64,000 nt of DNA, taken from Stigmatella aurantiaca (GTDB lineage: Bacteria > Myxococcota > Myxococcia > Myxococcales > Myxococcaceae). The notes beneath the pieces are model-generated. The model was given only the letters and a program-made list of their open reading frames with translations, made no database searches and was not told the DNA's origin. The DNA lies in NCBI RefSeq assembly GCF_900109545.1, contig NZ_FOAP01000011.1:186001-250000 (forward strand), given 5' to 3'. The position numbers and the translations under genes were made by a program. Of this stretch, positions 37,464 through 46,153 are shown one piece after another. The stretch's first letter is position 1. Every line of letters starts with the position of its first letter.

Positions 37464-39728
37464 CTAGATCTTCAACGAGCGCGAGGCGACCGTGACATCC
37501 CCATTCTGGCTCGGCACGAAGTCCTTCCACTCCGCGCGGCGAGAGAACCGGCCGGGCGGTATGCCCGGAGACTCGTCATAGAGAAACGCCTCGATGGGCT
37601 CGCTGCCCTCCTGGGACAGCTCCACGACACACCCCTGGGGCGCGTCGGTCACGCAGGAGACGGCCCGCCATTGGCCGTAGCGATTGCGGATCCGCTCCTT
37701 CTGCGCGGGCACGGTCTGCCCATTCACACGCACCGAGGTGAGGCGGGCCGCCGGGGAAAACGCCACGCTCACGAAAGGCGCCCCCCGCGTCGAGCGAAGC
37801 CGCAACTGGAGGGTACGTCCCGCCGCGACGGTCTCGACGTGCAGGGGCTCCAGCTCGGGCGCGGTCAACCCGATGGACTCCGCGGGCAGGAGGAACGAGG
37901 GCTTCGTGTCCCAGGGCGCGGTCACCTCTCGCGTGCCCTGCTGGAACTCGGCGAGCGGCCCGGGCACCCGGCTCAGGTCGCCCTCCAGCGCCCAGCGGCT
38001 CGACTGCCGGTCCTGGTCGAACCGGTAGACGATGTTCAGCCGCTGCGGTGCCTGCTCCGAGTAAGGCGAGAGGCGGAGGGCCCAGAGCGAGAGCACCGCC
38101 GCGGCCGCGGCACAGCCCGCGGGAAGCCGCCAGCCCAGGGGCCACCGGGCGGGAGACAAGGGCAGGAGGCTGGCCAGCATCAGTCCCGACAGCAAGCCCA
38201 CCAGGGGCAGCGAGGGAAGTCCCAGGCTGCTCAGCAGGAAGAACACCAGCGGGAACATCAGGCAGCCCGCCACGGTGGTGCCCAGCCCCACCACCGCCAC
38301 GCGGCCCACGCCCCGGGGCACGAGCACCGCGGCAAGCCCCACGAGGGGAACCGGAATCAGCAGCGAGGAGATGGCATCGGGAAAGGCGAACGAGAGCCCC
38401 ACCGTCAGCAGTCCCCACCAGGCCCACACCGCGATCCACCGGGCCGTGCCCGTCGTCCTGCGGGCGATGAGCGCGCAGAGCAGCCAGAAGACCGACACCC
38501 AGAGCAGCCCCAGCGCGGCGAGCGCGGGGCCGGGATGGGCGATCCACGACACGGGGGCCGCCCCGCTCGCGCTCAGGAGCTTGAAGTAGGCAAAGCCCAC
38601 CCCGGCGCACAACAGCAGCAACCCCCACCAGCCCAGGCTCGCCCAGCCCAGTTGCCGCGGCGTGACCGGCTCCTCGCGGGACCACCGGTATGCCCCCGCG
38701 AGGAGGAGCCCCAACCCCAGCAAGGCGATGCCGGGGGTCCACCCCACGGGCCAGTGGAGGACGAACAGGCCCAGGAAGTCCACGAACGCGGCATCTCCCG
38801 GCGGGGGCTGGGAGAAGTCCTCTTCCGCCATCGCGCGGAGCAACCCCAGGGCCACATCCCCATGGTGCTGGAGGGTCCTCGGATCCGAGTGCTCCAGGTC
38901 ATCATAGGGGGTGTGGTAGTGCACCACCCCCTCGATGTTGGCGATGCCCAGCCCGGTCATCTGGGCGGCCTTGAACACGGTGAAGTCCGTGTCGTTGGGC
39001 ATGCGCTTGTAGACGGCATAGGCCAGGGAGTTCGTCGAGGGACGCGCGGTGTGCTTCGCGTAGAACCCGACGAGCCGGGCATTGTTCGGGCCGGTCTCGA
39101 ACATGTGGCTCAAGCCCGAGCTGCCCCGGGCCTCGACGTTGACGACGGCGGCCACATCGTTCGCCCAGGGATGCCTCACGAAGGCATGGGCCCCCAGCAG
39201 CCCGTACTCCTCGCCGTCGGTGATGAGCAGGATGATGTCGTTGCGGCGGGCGGGCTCGGACTTCAGGTGGCGGGCGACTTCCAGAGCCACCGCCGTGCCA
39301 TTGGCGTCATCGGACACGCCCGGCCCCGCGCCCACCGAGTCGTAGTGCACCGCGAGCATGACCGCCTGGCGCCCCTCGGCATGGGGACCCCGGCCCGGAA
39401 ACCGGACCAGGAGGTTCTCCACCGTCGCGCACGTCCCGTAGTCCGAACAGACGAAGGTGGACTGCACCTGCGGCGACAGGCCCAGCTTCTGGAACTCGCC
39501 CAGCAGGCGGTCGCGAAGCACCCGCAGAGCCGGTTGTCCCACGCGGTGTGGGCCCATCCCCTCCATCAACCGGCCGCGAACCTCCAGGGCCTGGTGCACG
39601 GAGAAGCCGCCCGGAGCCGCTCCAGCGCTTCGCACGGCGGGGGGCTCGTTCCGGAGCCACAGCAAGGCCAGCAGGACACCGAGGAGCACGCCGCCTAGCA
39701 ACAGTCCCCGTCCGGACGAGAGCGTCAT
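37464..39728 (-). CDS. M28-family membrane peptidase
   Basis: A 754-residue protein. After an N-terminal anchor (LLLGGVLLGVLLALLWL), residues 45-290 form an M28 zinc-aminopeptidase domain. Metal ligands are visible in LAVHYDSVGAGPGVSDDANG, LLITDGEEYGLLGAHAF, NVEARG and HYHTPYDDLEH. Residues 310-560 contain about eight hydrophobic segments, then a soluble C-terminal domain. This peptidase-plus-multipass layout resembles the eukaryotic ERMP1/Fxna type and its bacterial homologues. It presumably trims peptides in the periplasm. The ATG at 39728 lies 43 bases from the divergent M49-like gene. Confidence 0.9.
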   Translation of the reverse strand: MTLSSGRGLLLGGVLLGVLLALLWLRNEPPAVRSAGAAPGGFSVHQALEVRGRLMEGMGPHRVGQPALRVLRDRLLGEFQKLGLSPQVQSTFVCSDYGTCATVENLLVRFPGRGPHAEGRQAVMLAVHYDSVGAGPGVSDDANGTAVALEVARHLKSEPARRNDIILLITDGEEYGLLGAHAFVRHPWANDVAAVVNVEARGSSGLSHMFETGPNNARLVGFYAKHTARPSTNSLAYAVYKRMPNDTDFTVFKAAQMTGLGIANIEGVVHYHTPYDDLEHSDPRTLQHHGDVALGLLRAMAEEDFSQPPPGDAAFVDFLGLFVLHWPVGWTPGIALLGLGLLLAGAYRWSREEPVTPRQLGWASLGWWGLLLLCAGVGFAYFKLLSASGAAPVSWIAHPGPALAALGLLWVSVFWLLCALIARRTTGTARWIAVWAWWGLLTVGLSFAFPDAISSLLIPVPLVGLAAVLVPRGVGRVAVVGLGTTVAGCLMFPLVFFLLSSLGLPSLPLVGLLSGLMLASLLPLSPARWPLGWRLPAGCAAAAAVLSLWALRLSPYSEQAPQRLNIVYRFDQDRQSSRWALEGDLSRVPGPLAEFQQGTREVTAPWDTKPSFLLPAESIGLTAPELEPLHVETVAAGRTLQLRLRSTRGAPFVSVAFSPAARLTSVRVNGQTVPAQKERIRNRYGQWRAVSCVTDAPQGCVVELSQEGSEPIEAFLYDESPGIPPGRFSRRAEWKDFVPSQNGDVTVASRSLKI

Positions 39729-39771
39729 GGGTCTGCGCCTTTACCAGCAAGACCGGGCTACGCTCCAGGGA

Positions 39772-41532
39772 ATGAACCGCGCAGCCGCCGCCCTGGTGCT
39801 CATGCTCTCCACCTCTCCCGAGGCCGCTCCCCCCTCCTCCTGGACCGAGGACCACACCCGCGAAATCCTGGAGAAGACGCAGACCATCCGGCTGGACACG
39901 GACCTGTCTCCGCTGTCTGCCGGGGAGCGCGCCGCCCTCGCCAAGCTCCTGGAAGTGGGCGCGATCTTCCAGGACCTCTACGAGGAATCACGGCATCCCA
40001 AGGCCCTTGAGCTCCGCAAGAAGCTCGACGCCCAGAAGACCCCGCTCGCCGGGCAGCAGCGGACGCTCTACCGCCTCTTCCAGGGGCCCATCGCCAACAC
40101 GCTCCAGAACGAGCGGATGCCCTTCCTGCCCACGGACCCGGTGGTTCCCGGCAAGAACGTCTACCCCTGGGGCATCACCAAGGCCCAGGTCCAGGCCGTC
40201 CTGGAGAAGCACCCGGGCCTTCAGGCCTCGCTGCTGGCCCCCCGCACCGTCGTCCGCCGGGCGGATGCCGCCTCCTTGCGGCAGGACCTGGGGACGCTGG
40301 AGCGCCATCCGGTCATCGCGGGACTTCACCCGGGCCTGAGCGAGACGCTGCGCGCCCTGGCCAAGAAGCCGGACCCGGCCCTGCTCTATGCCGTCCCCTA
40401 CGCCGTCGCCTATGCCCCGCTCATGGTGAAGGCCCACGGGCTCTTGTGGGACGCCGCCAACGCCGTGGAGGCGGAGGACGCCGAGTTCGCCGGTTACCTG
40501 CGCAACCGCGCCCGGGACCTGCTCTCCAATGACTACGAGTCCGGCGATGCCTCCTGGGTCCGGGGCCGGTTCCGGAGGCTCAACGCGCAGATTGGCTCCT
40601 ACGAGGTCTACGACGACGAGCTGTTCGGCGCGAAGACGTTCTACTCGCTGAGCGTGCTCATCCGGGACGATGCCGCGACGGCGAAGCTGGAGAAGGGGCT
40701 CCAGGGGCTCCAGGCACTGGAGGACAGCCTGCCCTACACGCCGCACAAGACGGTGAGCTCGGACATTCCCGTGGGTGTCTACAACGTCGTCGCCGACTTC
40801 GCCCAGGCCCGCAGCACCAACACGGCCACCATCCTCCCCAATGAGCCGCTGCACGCCCGCCGCTACGGCCGGACCATCCTGCTGCGCTCGAACATCATGA
40901 AGAACCCGAACCTGTTCTCGAACGGGCGGACCGTCTGGGAGGCGGTGGTGGCGGAGCCCTTCCGGGCCCACCTGGGGCCCAGCGGCGGCTTCAACCGCAC
41001 GCTCTGGCACGAGGTGGGCCACTACCTGGGCGTGGACCAGGACGTGAAGGGCCGCTCGGTGAACAGCGATGCCCTGGAGGAGAACTCGAGCGCCCTGGAG
41101 GAGATGAAGTCGGACCTCGTCTCGCTGTACATCGGCAAGCAGCTGCGCGAGCGGGGCTTCTACGACGACACCACGCTACGCGAGCTGTATGCCAGCGGCA
41201 TCCTGCGCGTGCTGCAGGTGGTCCGCCCCCGGCGGGACCAGCCCTACCAGACGATGCAGCTCATGCAGCTCAACTACTTCCTCGACCAGGGCCTGCTGGA
41301 GCTGCGGCCGGACGGGCTCCACATCCACTACGAGAAGTACCCCGAGGTGGTGGGCAGTCTGCTGCGCGAGGTGCTCGCCATCCAGCGGGCGGGAGACAAG
41401 CCCGCCTCGGACCGCTTCATCGAGCGGTACACCCGCTGGGACGAGGCGGTCCACGGCGCCCTGGCCGCCCGGATGCGCGCCCAGCAGAAGTACCGGTACA
41501 CCCTCGTGAACTACTCCGCGCTGGGCGAGTAA
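39772..41532 (+). CDS. M49-like (dipeptidyl-peptidase III type) metallopeptidase
   Basis: A 586-residue protein with an N-terminal signal-like sequence (AAAALVLMLSTSPEA). The zinc site is LWHEVGHYLGVD near 409-420, followed 30 residues later by ALEEMKSDLVSLYIG, where the Glu supplies the third ligand. M49 dipeptidyl-peptidase III has HELLGH and EECRAE, so this is a related but variant type, probably removing short peptides from N-termini. A second in-frame ATG at 39727 would add 15 residues. I preferred 39772, after AGGGA. A hairpin follows the stop. Confidence 0.8.
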   Translation: MNRAAAALVLMLSTSPEAAPPSSWTEDHTREILEKTQTIRLDTDLSPLSAGERAALAKLLEVGAIFQDLYEESRHPKALELRKKLDAQKTPLAGQQRTLYRLFQGPIANTLQNERMPFLPTDPVVPGKNVYPWGITKAQVQAVLEKHPGLQASLLAPRTVVRRADAASLRQDLGTLERHPVIAGLHPGLSETLRALAKKPDPALLYAVPYAVAYAPLMVKAHGLLWDAANAVEAEDAEFAGYLRNRARDLLSNDYESGDASWVRGRFRRLNAQIGSYEVYDDELFGAKTFYSLSVLIRDDAATAKLEKGLQGLQALEDSLPYTPHKTVSSDIPVGVYNVVADFAQARSTNTATILPNEPLHARRYGRTILLRSNIMKNPNLFSNGRTVWEAVVAEPFRAHLGPSGGFNRTLWHEVGHYLGVDQDVKGRSVNSDALEENSSALEEMKSDLVSLYIGKQLRERGFYDDTTLRELYASGILRVLQVVRPRRDQPYQTMQLMQLNYFLDQGLLELRPDGLHIHYEKYPEVVGSLLREVLAIQRAGDKPASDRFIERYTRWDEAVHGALAARMRAQQKYRYTLVNYSALGE

Positions 41533-41553
41533 CCCCCGGAGCGGCGAACGCAT

Positions 41554-41570
41554 GCCCCTGCGACAGGGGC
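41554..41570 (+). terminator. Hairpin after the M49-like gene
   Basis: A perfect 7-bp stem GCCCCTG / CAGGGGC with a 3-nt CGA loop, 21 bases after the stop. Weak T content follows, so it is a moderate terminator candidate. Confidence 0.5.
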
Positions 41571-41585
41571 CTCTGCCCCTTGCAT

Positions 41586-41617
41586 TTAACCAGATGGTTA
41601 TTTATACATCTGGTTAA
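41586..41617. promoter_or_regulatory. Operator of the ArsR/SRPBCC unit
   Basis: TTAACCAGATG (41586-41596) and CATCTGGTTAA (41607-41617) form a perfect 11-bp inverted repeat with a 10-nt spacer, in an AT-rich patch ending 6 bases before the ArsR start. The left half also contains a nested AACCA-GA-TGGTT palindrome. Position and symmetry suit an autoregulatory site for a dimeric ArsR protein. Confidence 0.75.
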
Positions 41618-41623
41618 GTACCG

Positions 41624-42022
41624 ATGCCGACCGACCCCTTGTCCCTCACCTTCTCCGCGCTCGCCGACCCGACCCGGCGGGCCATCCTCGCCCGGCTGTC
41701 GCAGGGCGAAGCGGCGGTCACCGAGCTGGCGGCCCCCTTCGACATCAGCCTCCCGGCGGTCACCAAACACCTCAAGGTGCTGGAGCGGGCGGGACTGATT
41801 ACCCGAAGCCGGGAGGCCCAGTGGCGCCCGTGCTCGCTGGCGGCCGAGCCGCTGCGCGAAGTCTCCCAGTGGGTCGAGCAGTACCGCGAGCACTGGGAGC
41901 AGCGGTTCGACCGGCTCGAGTCCTACCTCGCCACCCTTCAAGCGAATCAGAAGCCGCCTGAACCTCCGAAACAGGAAACCGCAGTCCCCTCCCCCGCCAC
42001 CAAGAAAGGACGCAAGCGATGA
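41624..42022 (+). CDS. ArsR-family transcriptional repressor
   Basis: A 132-residue winged-helix protein: FSALADPTRRAILARLSQGE at about 10-29, VTELAAPFDISLPAVTKHLKVLERAGLI near 32-59 as recognition helix and wing. The tail is Pro/Lys-rich. It lacks the CxC metal site of classic ArsR proteins, as expected for the group paired with SRPBCC proteins. A perfect inverted repeat directly upstream is the likely operator. The stop overlaps the SRPBCC start by 4 nt. Confidence 0.95.
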   Translation: MPTDPLSLTFSALADPTRRAILARLSQGEAAVTELAAPFDISLPAVTKHLKVLERAGLITRSREAQWRPCSLAAEPLREVSQWVEQYREHWEQRFDRLESYLATLQANQKPPEPPKQETAVPSPATKKGRKR

Positions 42023-42513
42023 ACTCCACGCCCCGTGCCTCCCCTACCCTCTCGTCCACCTCCGACCGGGAGATTGTAATCTCGCGCCTGATCAACGCCC
42101 CGCGCGAGCTGGTATTCGATGCGTGGACCGACCCGGCCCATGTGGCCCAGTGGTGGGGCCCCAACGGCTTCTCCACCCAGGTCCACGAGATGAACGTCAA
42201 ACCGGGCGGCACCTGGCGGTTCCTCCTCACCGGGCCCGACGGCACGAAGTTCCCGAACCGCATCACCTACCGGGAGGTGGCGCGCCCCGAGCGGCTGGCG
42301 TACCAGCACGACTCCGACGTGGACGAGGACCCGAAAGCGTTCGACGTGACCGTGACCTTCGAGGCCCAGGGCCAGAAGACGCTCGTCACCATGCACTCGG
42401 TCTTCCTCACGGCCCAGGCGTGCCAGCGTGTGAAGTCGTTCGGCGCGGCGGAACTCGGCCAGCAGACGCTCGCCAAGCTCGACGCATTCGTGCAGCGCTC
42501 ACCCGCCCGCTGA
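42019..42513 (+). CDS. SRPBCC (AHSA1-like) protein
   Basis: A 164-residue START-fold protein: IVISRLINAPRELVFDAWTD at about 17-36, VAQWWGPNGFSTQVHEMNVK, GGTWRFLLTGPDGTKFPNRI and the YREVARPERLAY block. These are typical of the AHSA1 family, often co-encoded with ArsR repressors and binding small hydrophobic ligands. The start codon overlaps the ArsR stop (ATGA). The 3' end overlaps the convergent ligase gene by 15 nt. Confidence 0.93.
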   Translation: MNSTPRASPTLSSTSDREIVISRLINAPRELVFDAWTDPAHVAQWWGPNGFSTQVHEMNVKPGGTWRFLLTGPDGTKFPNRITYREVARPERLAYQHDSDVDEDPKAFDVTVTFEAQGQKTLVTMHSVFLTAQACQRVKSFGAAELGQQTLAKLDAFVQRSPAR

Positions 42514-43803
42514 CCGGCGCGCACTGGAGGCTTGGCTGCCGTCCACCAAGGCCGCGAGTTCCGCGGCGTCACAGATGTAGACGGGCTTCCCGGGCCGTCC
42601 AAACGAGACCGGCTCATTCCGGTTGTAGAGGGTCCCTCTGGGAACCAGGTCCACCCGCAGGCCGACGCCATGGGCTTGCCGCAGACGCTCCAGGAGTGCG
42701 GGCTGGAGGGGGAACTCGTTCCGCTCATGTTCCACGATGAAGCGGAGCCCTTCCGGTTCGGCGGCGGCCTTCCAGAACCGCCGGCTCGGGAGCTGGAACA
42801 CGATGGACTGCAGGTCCCAGAGGTCGAACGGCTTGCCCTGGACCCTCAGGATGTCCGCCGCCCTGCCCCGGTGCTGAAGGGTGATGGATTGGCCACATGC
42901 ACAGGGCTGGTTCAGAAGCCTGACCCTGTCGCCCGTCATGTACCGGATCATGGGGGTGGCCCTGGGGGTGAGCGACGTGACGACCAGGTTTCCCGTCTCC
43001 CCGGGGGCCACCTCGTGCTCGAAGCGGTCATCCAGAACCTCCATCCAGACAGCGTCTTGGAACGGGTGCAGCCTGCGTTCCGGGCAGTCCATGGCCTGGG
43101 GTCCGGTCTCGGTCATCCCATAATTGTCATAGACGGGGACTCCCCAGATGTCGTGGAGGAGCTGGCGGCGGTACGGCGTGAGGGGCTCTCCGCCACAGCA
43201 AATGGCACGCAGGTGGGGAAAATCACGGCGAGGGTCGAAGCCCGCCATCTCCGCCGCTTCGGCCACCACCACCGCTTGCAGCGACATGGTGGCCAGGACG
43301 GTGACCTGCAGCTTTCTCATCAACTCGACCACGGTCCGCAGGGGGGTGACCGCGGTTCCCGCGTCCGCGGCAATCACACACGCGCCCTTGTGGTGAGCGG
43401 CGGCCTGGACGAAGTGCGCGATGGAGGAGAGCGCATAGGGGAACTTGATGAGCACGCGGTCGTCGCGGTTGAAGCCGACGCCCCAATTCCCCAGACGGCT
43501 CCGGATCTCTTTCAAGTCCTTCTCGCTGTACCAGACGGAGACCGCGGCCCCCGTCGTCGCGGAGGTCTCGTGGTACTGCAAGAGCTGTTGACGTGGAACG
43601 CAGACCAGCCCCTCCGGAGAGTGCCGCCGCAGGTCCTCCTTCGTCGAGAAGGGGAGCCGCTTGAAGTCCTCCCAGGACTGAACGGGAGTGACCGGCAGGT
43701 GTGCCCTGTAGAAGGGAGCATTGCGTGCATGCCGCAAGATCCGGTTGAGGGCTTCCAGTGGATAAAGCGACGCCATGGTTCTCTTCCCTGTGTGGATGTT
43801 CAT
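42499..43803 (-). CDS. PaaK-like adenylate-forming ligase (last gene of the aminohydroxybenzoate operon)
   Basis: A 434-residue ANL enzyme of the phenylacetate-CoA ligase/F390-synthetase type. The substrate-binding loop is ETSATTGAAVSVWYSEKD near 79-96. AICCGGEPLTPYRR, VYDNYGMTETGPQAM and YMTGDRVRLL are the core adenylation motifs. There is a CACG block, and HRGRAADILRVQGKPF is the hinge to the C-terminal domain. It should activate a carboxylic acid as an adenylate, probably an aminohydroxybenzoate or its acyl partner. The ATG at 43803 overlaps the amidohydrolase stop by 4 nt (ATGA), strong evidence for the start and for joint function. In known benzoxazole pathways such a ligase is paired with an amidohydrolase. 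Confidence 0.9.
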   Translation of the reverse strand: MNIHTGKRTMASLYPLEALNRILRHARNAPFYRAHLPVTPVQSWEDFKRLPFSTKEDLRRHSPEGLVCVPRQQLLQYHETSATTGAAVSVWYSEKDLKEIRSRLGNWGVGFNRDDRVLIKFPYALSSIAHFVQAAAHHKGACVIAADAGTAVTPLRTVVELMRKLQVTVLATMSLQAVVVAEAAEMAGFDPRRDFPHLRAICCGGEPLTPYRRQLLHDIWGVPVYDNYGMTETGPQAMDCPERRLHPFQDAVWMEVLDDRFEHEVAPGETGNLVVTSLTPRATPMIRYMTGDRVRLLNQPCACGQSITLQHRGRAADILRVQGKPFDLWDLQSIVFQLPSRRFWKAAAEPEGLRFIVEHERNEFPLQPALLERLRQAHGVGLRVDLVPRGTLYNRNEPVSFGRPGKPVYICDAAELAALVDGSQASSARRSAGG

Positions 43804-44555
43804 TCGAGGCGAAGCAGTTCACGGATGTTCCCGCCGAGAATCCTCTCGCGCTCGTGGCTGGAGATGGGGAGCAGGAGAATCTTTTTCAGTTCCACGGCGG
43901 GGTGCGACAGGGGGTACTCGGAGCCGAAGAGCACCTTGTGGGCTCCTGCCTTCTTGACCGATTCCTCGATGTGCAGGTAGCTGCCCAGCGAGGTCTCCAG
44001 GAAGACATTGTCCAGGCGGTTGGCGGCGGCCGTCGCCTCTGGATCGGCCGGTCCAAACCCCAGGTGCTCCAGGACAAAGTTGGTGCGAGGGAAACGCTGG
44101 GCCAGCGCGGCGAACCCGGCCGTGCTGGCCCCTGGATGGGGCCCGGTATGTGCGTAAACAGGCACCCCCAGCTCACCACAGAAGCTCACCAGTCCGGCAA
44201 CGGCCGGGCTGTCGAACGGCACGGGATGAACCAGGGGTGCCAACTTCAATCCACGGAAACCTCGCCTCAAGTACCCCTCCAGCGTCTGGACCGCTTGTGG
44301 CGCTCGTGGATCCACACACGCAAGCCCATGCAGCTGGGGGTGGGCACGGAAGGACTGCTCCACATACCCATTGTCCGGGACGTCGTTGTCCGGCTTGAGT
44401 TTGCCCCCAAGGTAGGCGCTCATCCGCCTGACATCCAGCATGGCGCCAGGGCCAATGATGCCCTGCTGGATGCCGCTCTGTTCGAGCTGCTTCAGATATC
44501 CCTCTGTGGCTCCATAGCTGGAGAGAGAGACGTGGGCATGCGCATCGATCACCAT
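43800..44555 (-). CDS. Amidohydrolase-family enzyme of the operon (possible cyclase or amidase)
   Basis: A 251-residue TIM-barrel amidohydrolase of the COG2159 type: MVIDAHAHVSLS (HxH at residues 6-8), KLAPLVHPV near 125, VYAHTG near 150, FVLEHLGFG near 180 and VLFGSEYPLSHP near 220. The residue after GS in the last block is Glu where many members have Asp, so the metal site may be altered. Family members are hydrolases or decarboxylases. In benzoxazole biosynthesis such proteins catalyse ring closure. The start ATG at 44555 lies 7 nt after GAGAGG. It overlaps the ligase gene and follows the multicopper oxidase by 29 bases. Confidence 0.88.
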   Translation of the reverse strand: MVIDAHAHVSLSSYGATEGYLKQLEQSGIQQGIIGPGAMLDVRRMSAYLGGKLKPDNDVPDNGYVEQSFRAHPQLHGLACVDPRAPQAVQTLEGYLRRGFRGLKLAPLVHPVPFDSPAVAGLVSFCGELGVPVYAHTGPHPGASTAGFAALAQRFPRTNFVLEHLGFGPADPEATAAANRLDNVFLETSLGSYLHIEESVKKAGAHKVLFGSEYPLSHPAVELKKILLLPISSHERERILGGNIRELLRLE

Positions 44556-44584
44556 GGAAAACCTCTCGCGCCTACTGGCAAAGC

Positions 44585-46153
44585 TCAGTGGTGAGGGCCG
44601 TGGCCGCCCCCCGCATCCTGCTTGGGTGGAACAACCTCCAGCAGCTCCATCATGCCTTCGTCCTCGTGGGACACGATGTGGCAGTGCAGCATGAACTGGC
44701 CGACGTAGCGCTTGTAACGGGTGCGCAAGCGAAACTCCGCGCCAACAGGCACGAACAGCGTGTCTTTCCAGACGATCCTTCCCTGCGCATCCGTGAACTG
44801 GAAGGGATTGGTGTGGATATGGAAAGGATGGCCCGGGAAGAACTCCGGGACGCCCGTACTGGTGACGAGCCACTCCTCCACCGCGCCCAGGGTCAGCTTG
44901 CGTGGAGGCGCATGGGCATCGAACTCGACGCCGTTGAGGAGGAATTTGAAGACAGGCGTCGGAGGCGGTTGCAGCATCTGGACTTCGAAATGCGCGGGCT
45001 GAGGCGTATGGCTGGTGAGCTCCTCGTCCAGGATGGGCTTGAACGGCGCGAACGGTGCCAGCGCCTGCGGCTTGGGCAGCTTCATCTTCTTCGGCGGCCC
45101 GCTCACGACGATGCGCGCCAGGACCTTGGCCTGGGGGTTTTGCTCCACCTCGTCCACGAGCAGGTAGGTTCCCTGCGCCAAGGGCTTCCCATCCCGGCCC
45201 ACCGCCTGGACCAGCACATCCTCACGGTACCCGGGGTGCATCTCGGTCTCGTCCACCTTGTCGAGGCGGCCCGTCGTGATGCCATCCATGGCAATCAAGT
45301 AATAGGGAATGCTCTCGGTGGCGGGGTTGCCGCCCTCCCGGACCAGCCGGAGCCGGAAGGGAAAGTGGATGCCCGCGTGAATGAACCGCCAGCGCTCGAC
45401 TTCTCCCGGACGCATCTGGAAGGTCGGCAGGGTCTCTCCATTGAGGGTGACACGCCGCCCTTGAGGCACGAGCTCGCTCAGCCAGGTGAACTCGAAGAGC
45501 TGACCGAACTCCTCCACCATGTTCGCCTGCTGGGTCTCGTCGTAGGGGTTGGTGACCATCTTGTAGGGAATCTGCTGCAGGACGAGGATGCGCTCCCGGG
45601 CTTCACGAATCCCCTCGACGCCGTCAATACCGCCGCGGACGATCAAGGGCCCCGCCATGCCGCTGCCCAACTGGATGCCCACGGCCCCATGCTTGTGGGC
45701 GTGGTACCAGTGGGTGCCCGCGGGGTGATCACTCGGAATCTTGACCTCGTACTCGAACTGCTGGTTCGGGCCGATCGACAGCATGACGTTGTCGGAGTTT
45801 CCGGCGGGTGAGACGTGCATCCCGTGGAAATGGAGATTGGTGACGTTGGAACCGTGAGGGCCGTTGTGCGGGTGATCGCCCACCATGTCTTCCTTGAAGG
45901 GAAGCTGGTTCTTCAAGAGAACCTTCAGCGTGTCTCCGGGGCGGACCTCCATGACCGGCCCCACCAGCTTCCCATTGTAGGAACGGAGGTTGACCAGGTC
46001 GACCTGCACTTGACCGTCAGCGAGCACCCGGCGGATCGGGTGGGTGGCGTATTGGACCGTCAACTCGTGACTGACCTCCCGGATGTGTGGCTTCTCCCAG
46101 GAGCCTCCATGCTCCCCCCCATGCCAATGCAATTCTTTCTCAATGCCGTTCAT
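44585..46153 (-). CDS. Multicopper oxidase (laccase-like), no signal peptide
   Basis: A 522-residue three-cupredoxin oxidase. Copper ligands are visible in NLHFHGMHVSPAG near 97-109, GTHWYHAHKHG near 137-147, HPFHIHTNPF near 443-452, and MLHCHIVSHEDEGMMELLEV near 492-511 with the T1 Cys-His. It oxidises phenols or aminophenols with O2. Bacterial laccases are often Tat-exported, but the N-terminus here ([13 protein letters not shown]) has no signal, so it should work in the cytoplasm. A cytoplasmic location fits a tailoring step on an o-aminophenol, such as quinone-imine formation. The ATG at 46153 is preceded by GAGGAGAG and overlaps the monooxygenase stop by 14 nt. Confidence 0.92.
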   Translation of the reverse strand: MNGIEKELHWHGGEHGGSWEKPHIREVSHELTVQYATHPIRRVLADGQVQVDLVNLRSYNGKLVGPVMEVRPGDTLKVLLKNQLPFKEDMVGDHPHNGPHGSNVTNLHFHGMHVSPAGNSDNVMLSIGPNQQFEYEVKIPSDHPAGTHWYHAHKHGAVGIQLGSGMAGPLIVRGGIDGVEGIREARERILVLQQIPYKMVTNPYDETQQANMVEEFGQLFEFTWLSELVPQGRRVTLNGETLPTFQMRPGEVERWRFIHAGIHFPFRLRLVREGGNPATESIPYYLIAMDGITTGRLDKVDETEMHPGYREDVLVQAVGRDGKPLAQGTYLLVDEVEQNPQAKVLARIVVSGPPKKMKLPKPQALAPFAPFKPILDEELTSHTPQPAHFEVQMLQPPPTPVFKFLLNGVEFDAHAPPRKLTLGAVEEWLVTSTGVPEFFPGHPFHIHTNPFQFTDAQGRIVWKDTLFVPVGAEFRLRTRYKRYVGQFMLHCHIVSHEDEGMMELLEVVPPKQDAGGGHGPHH

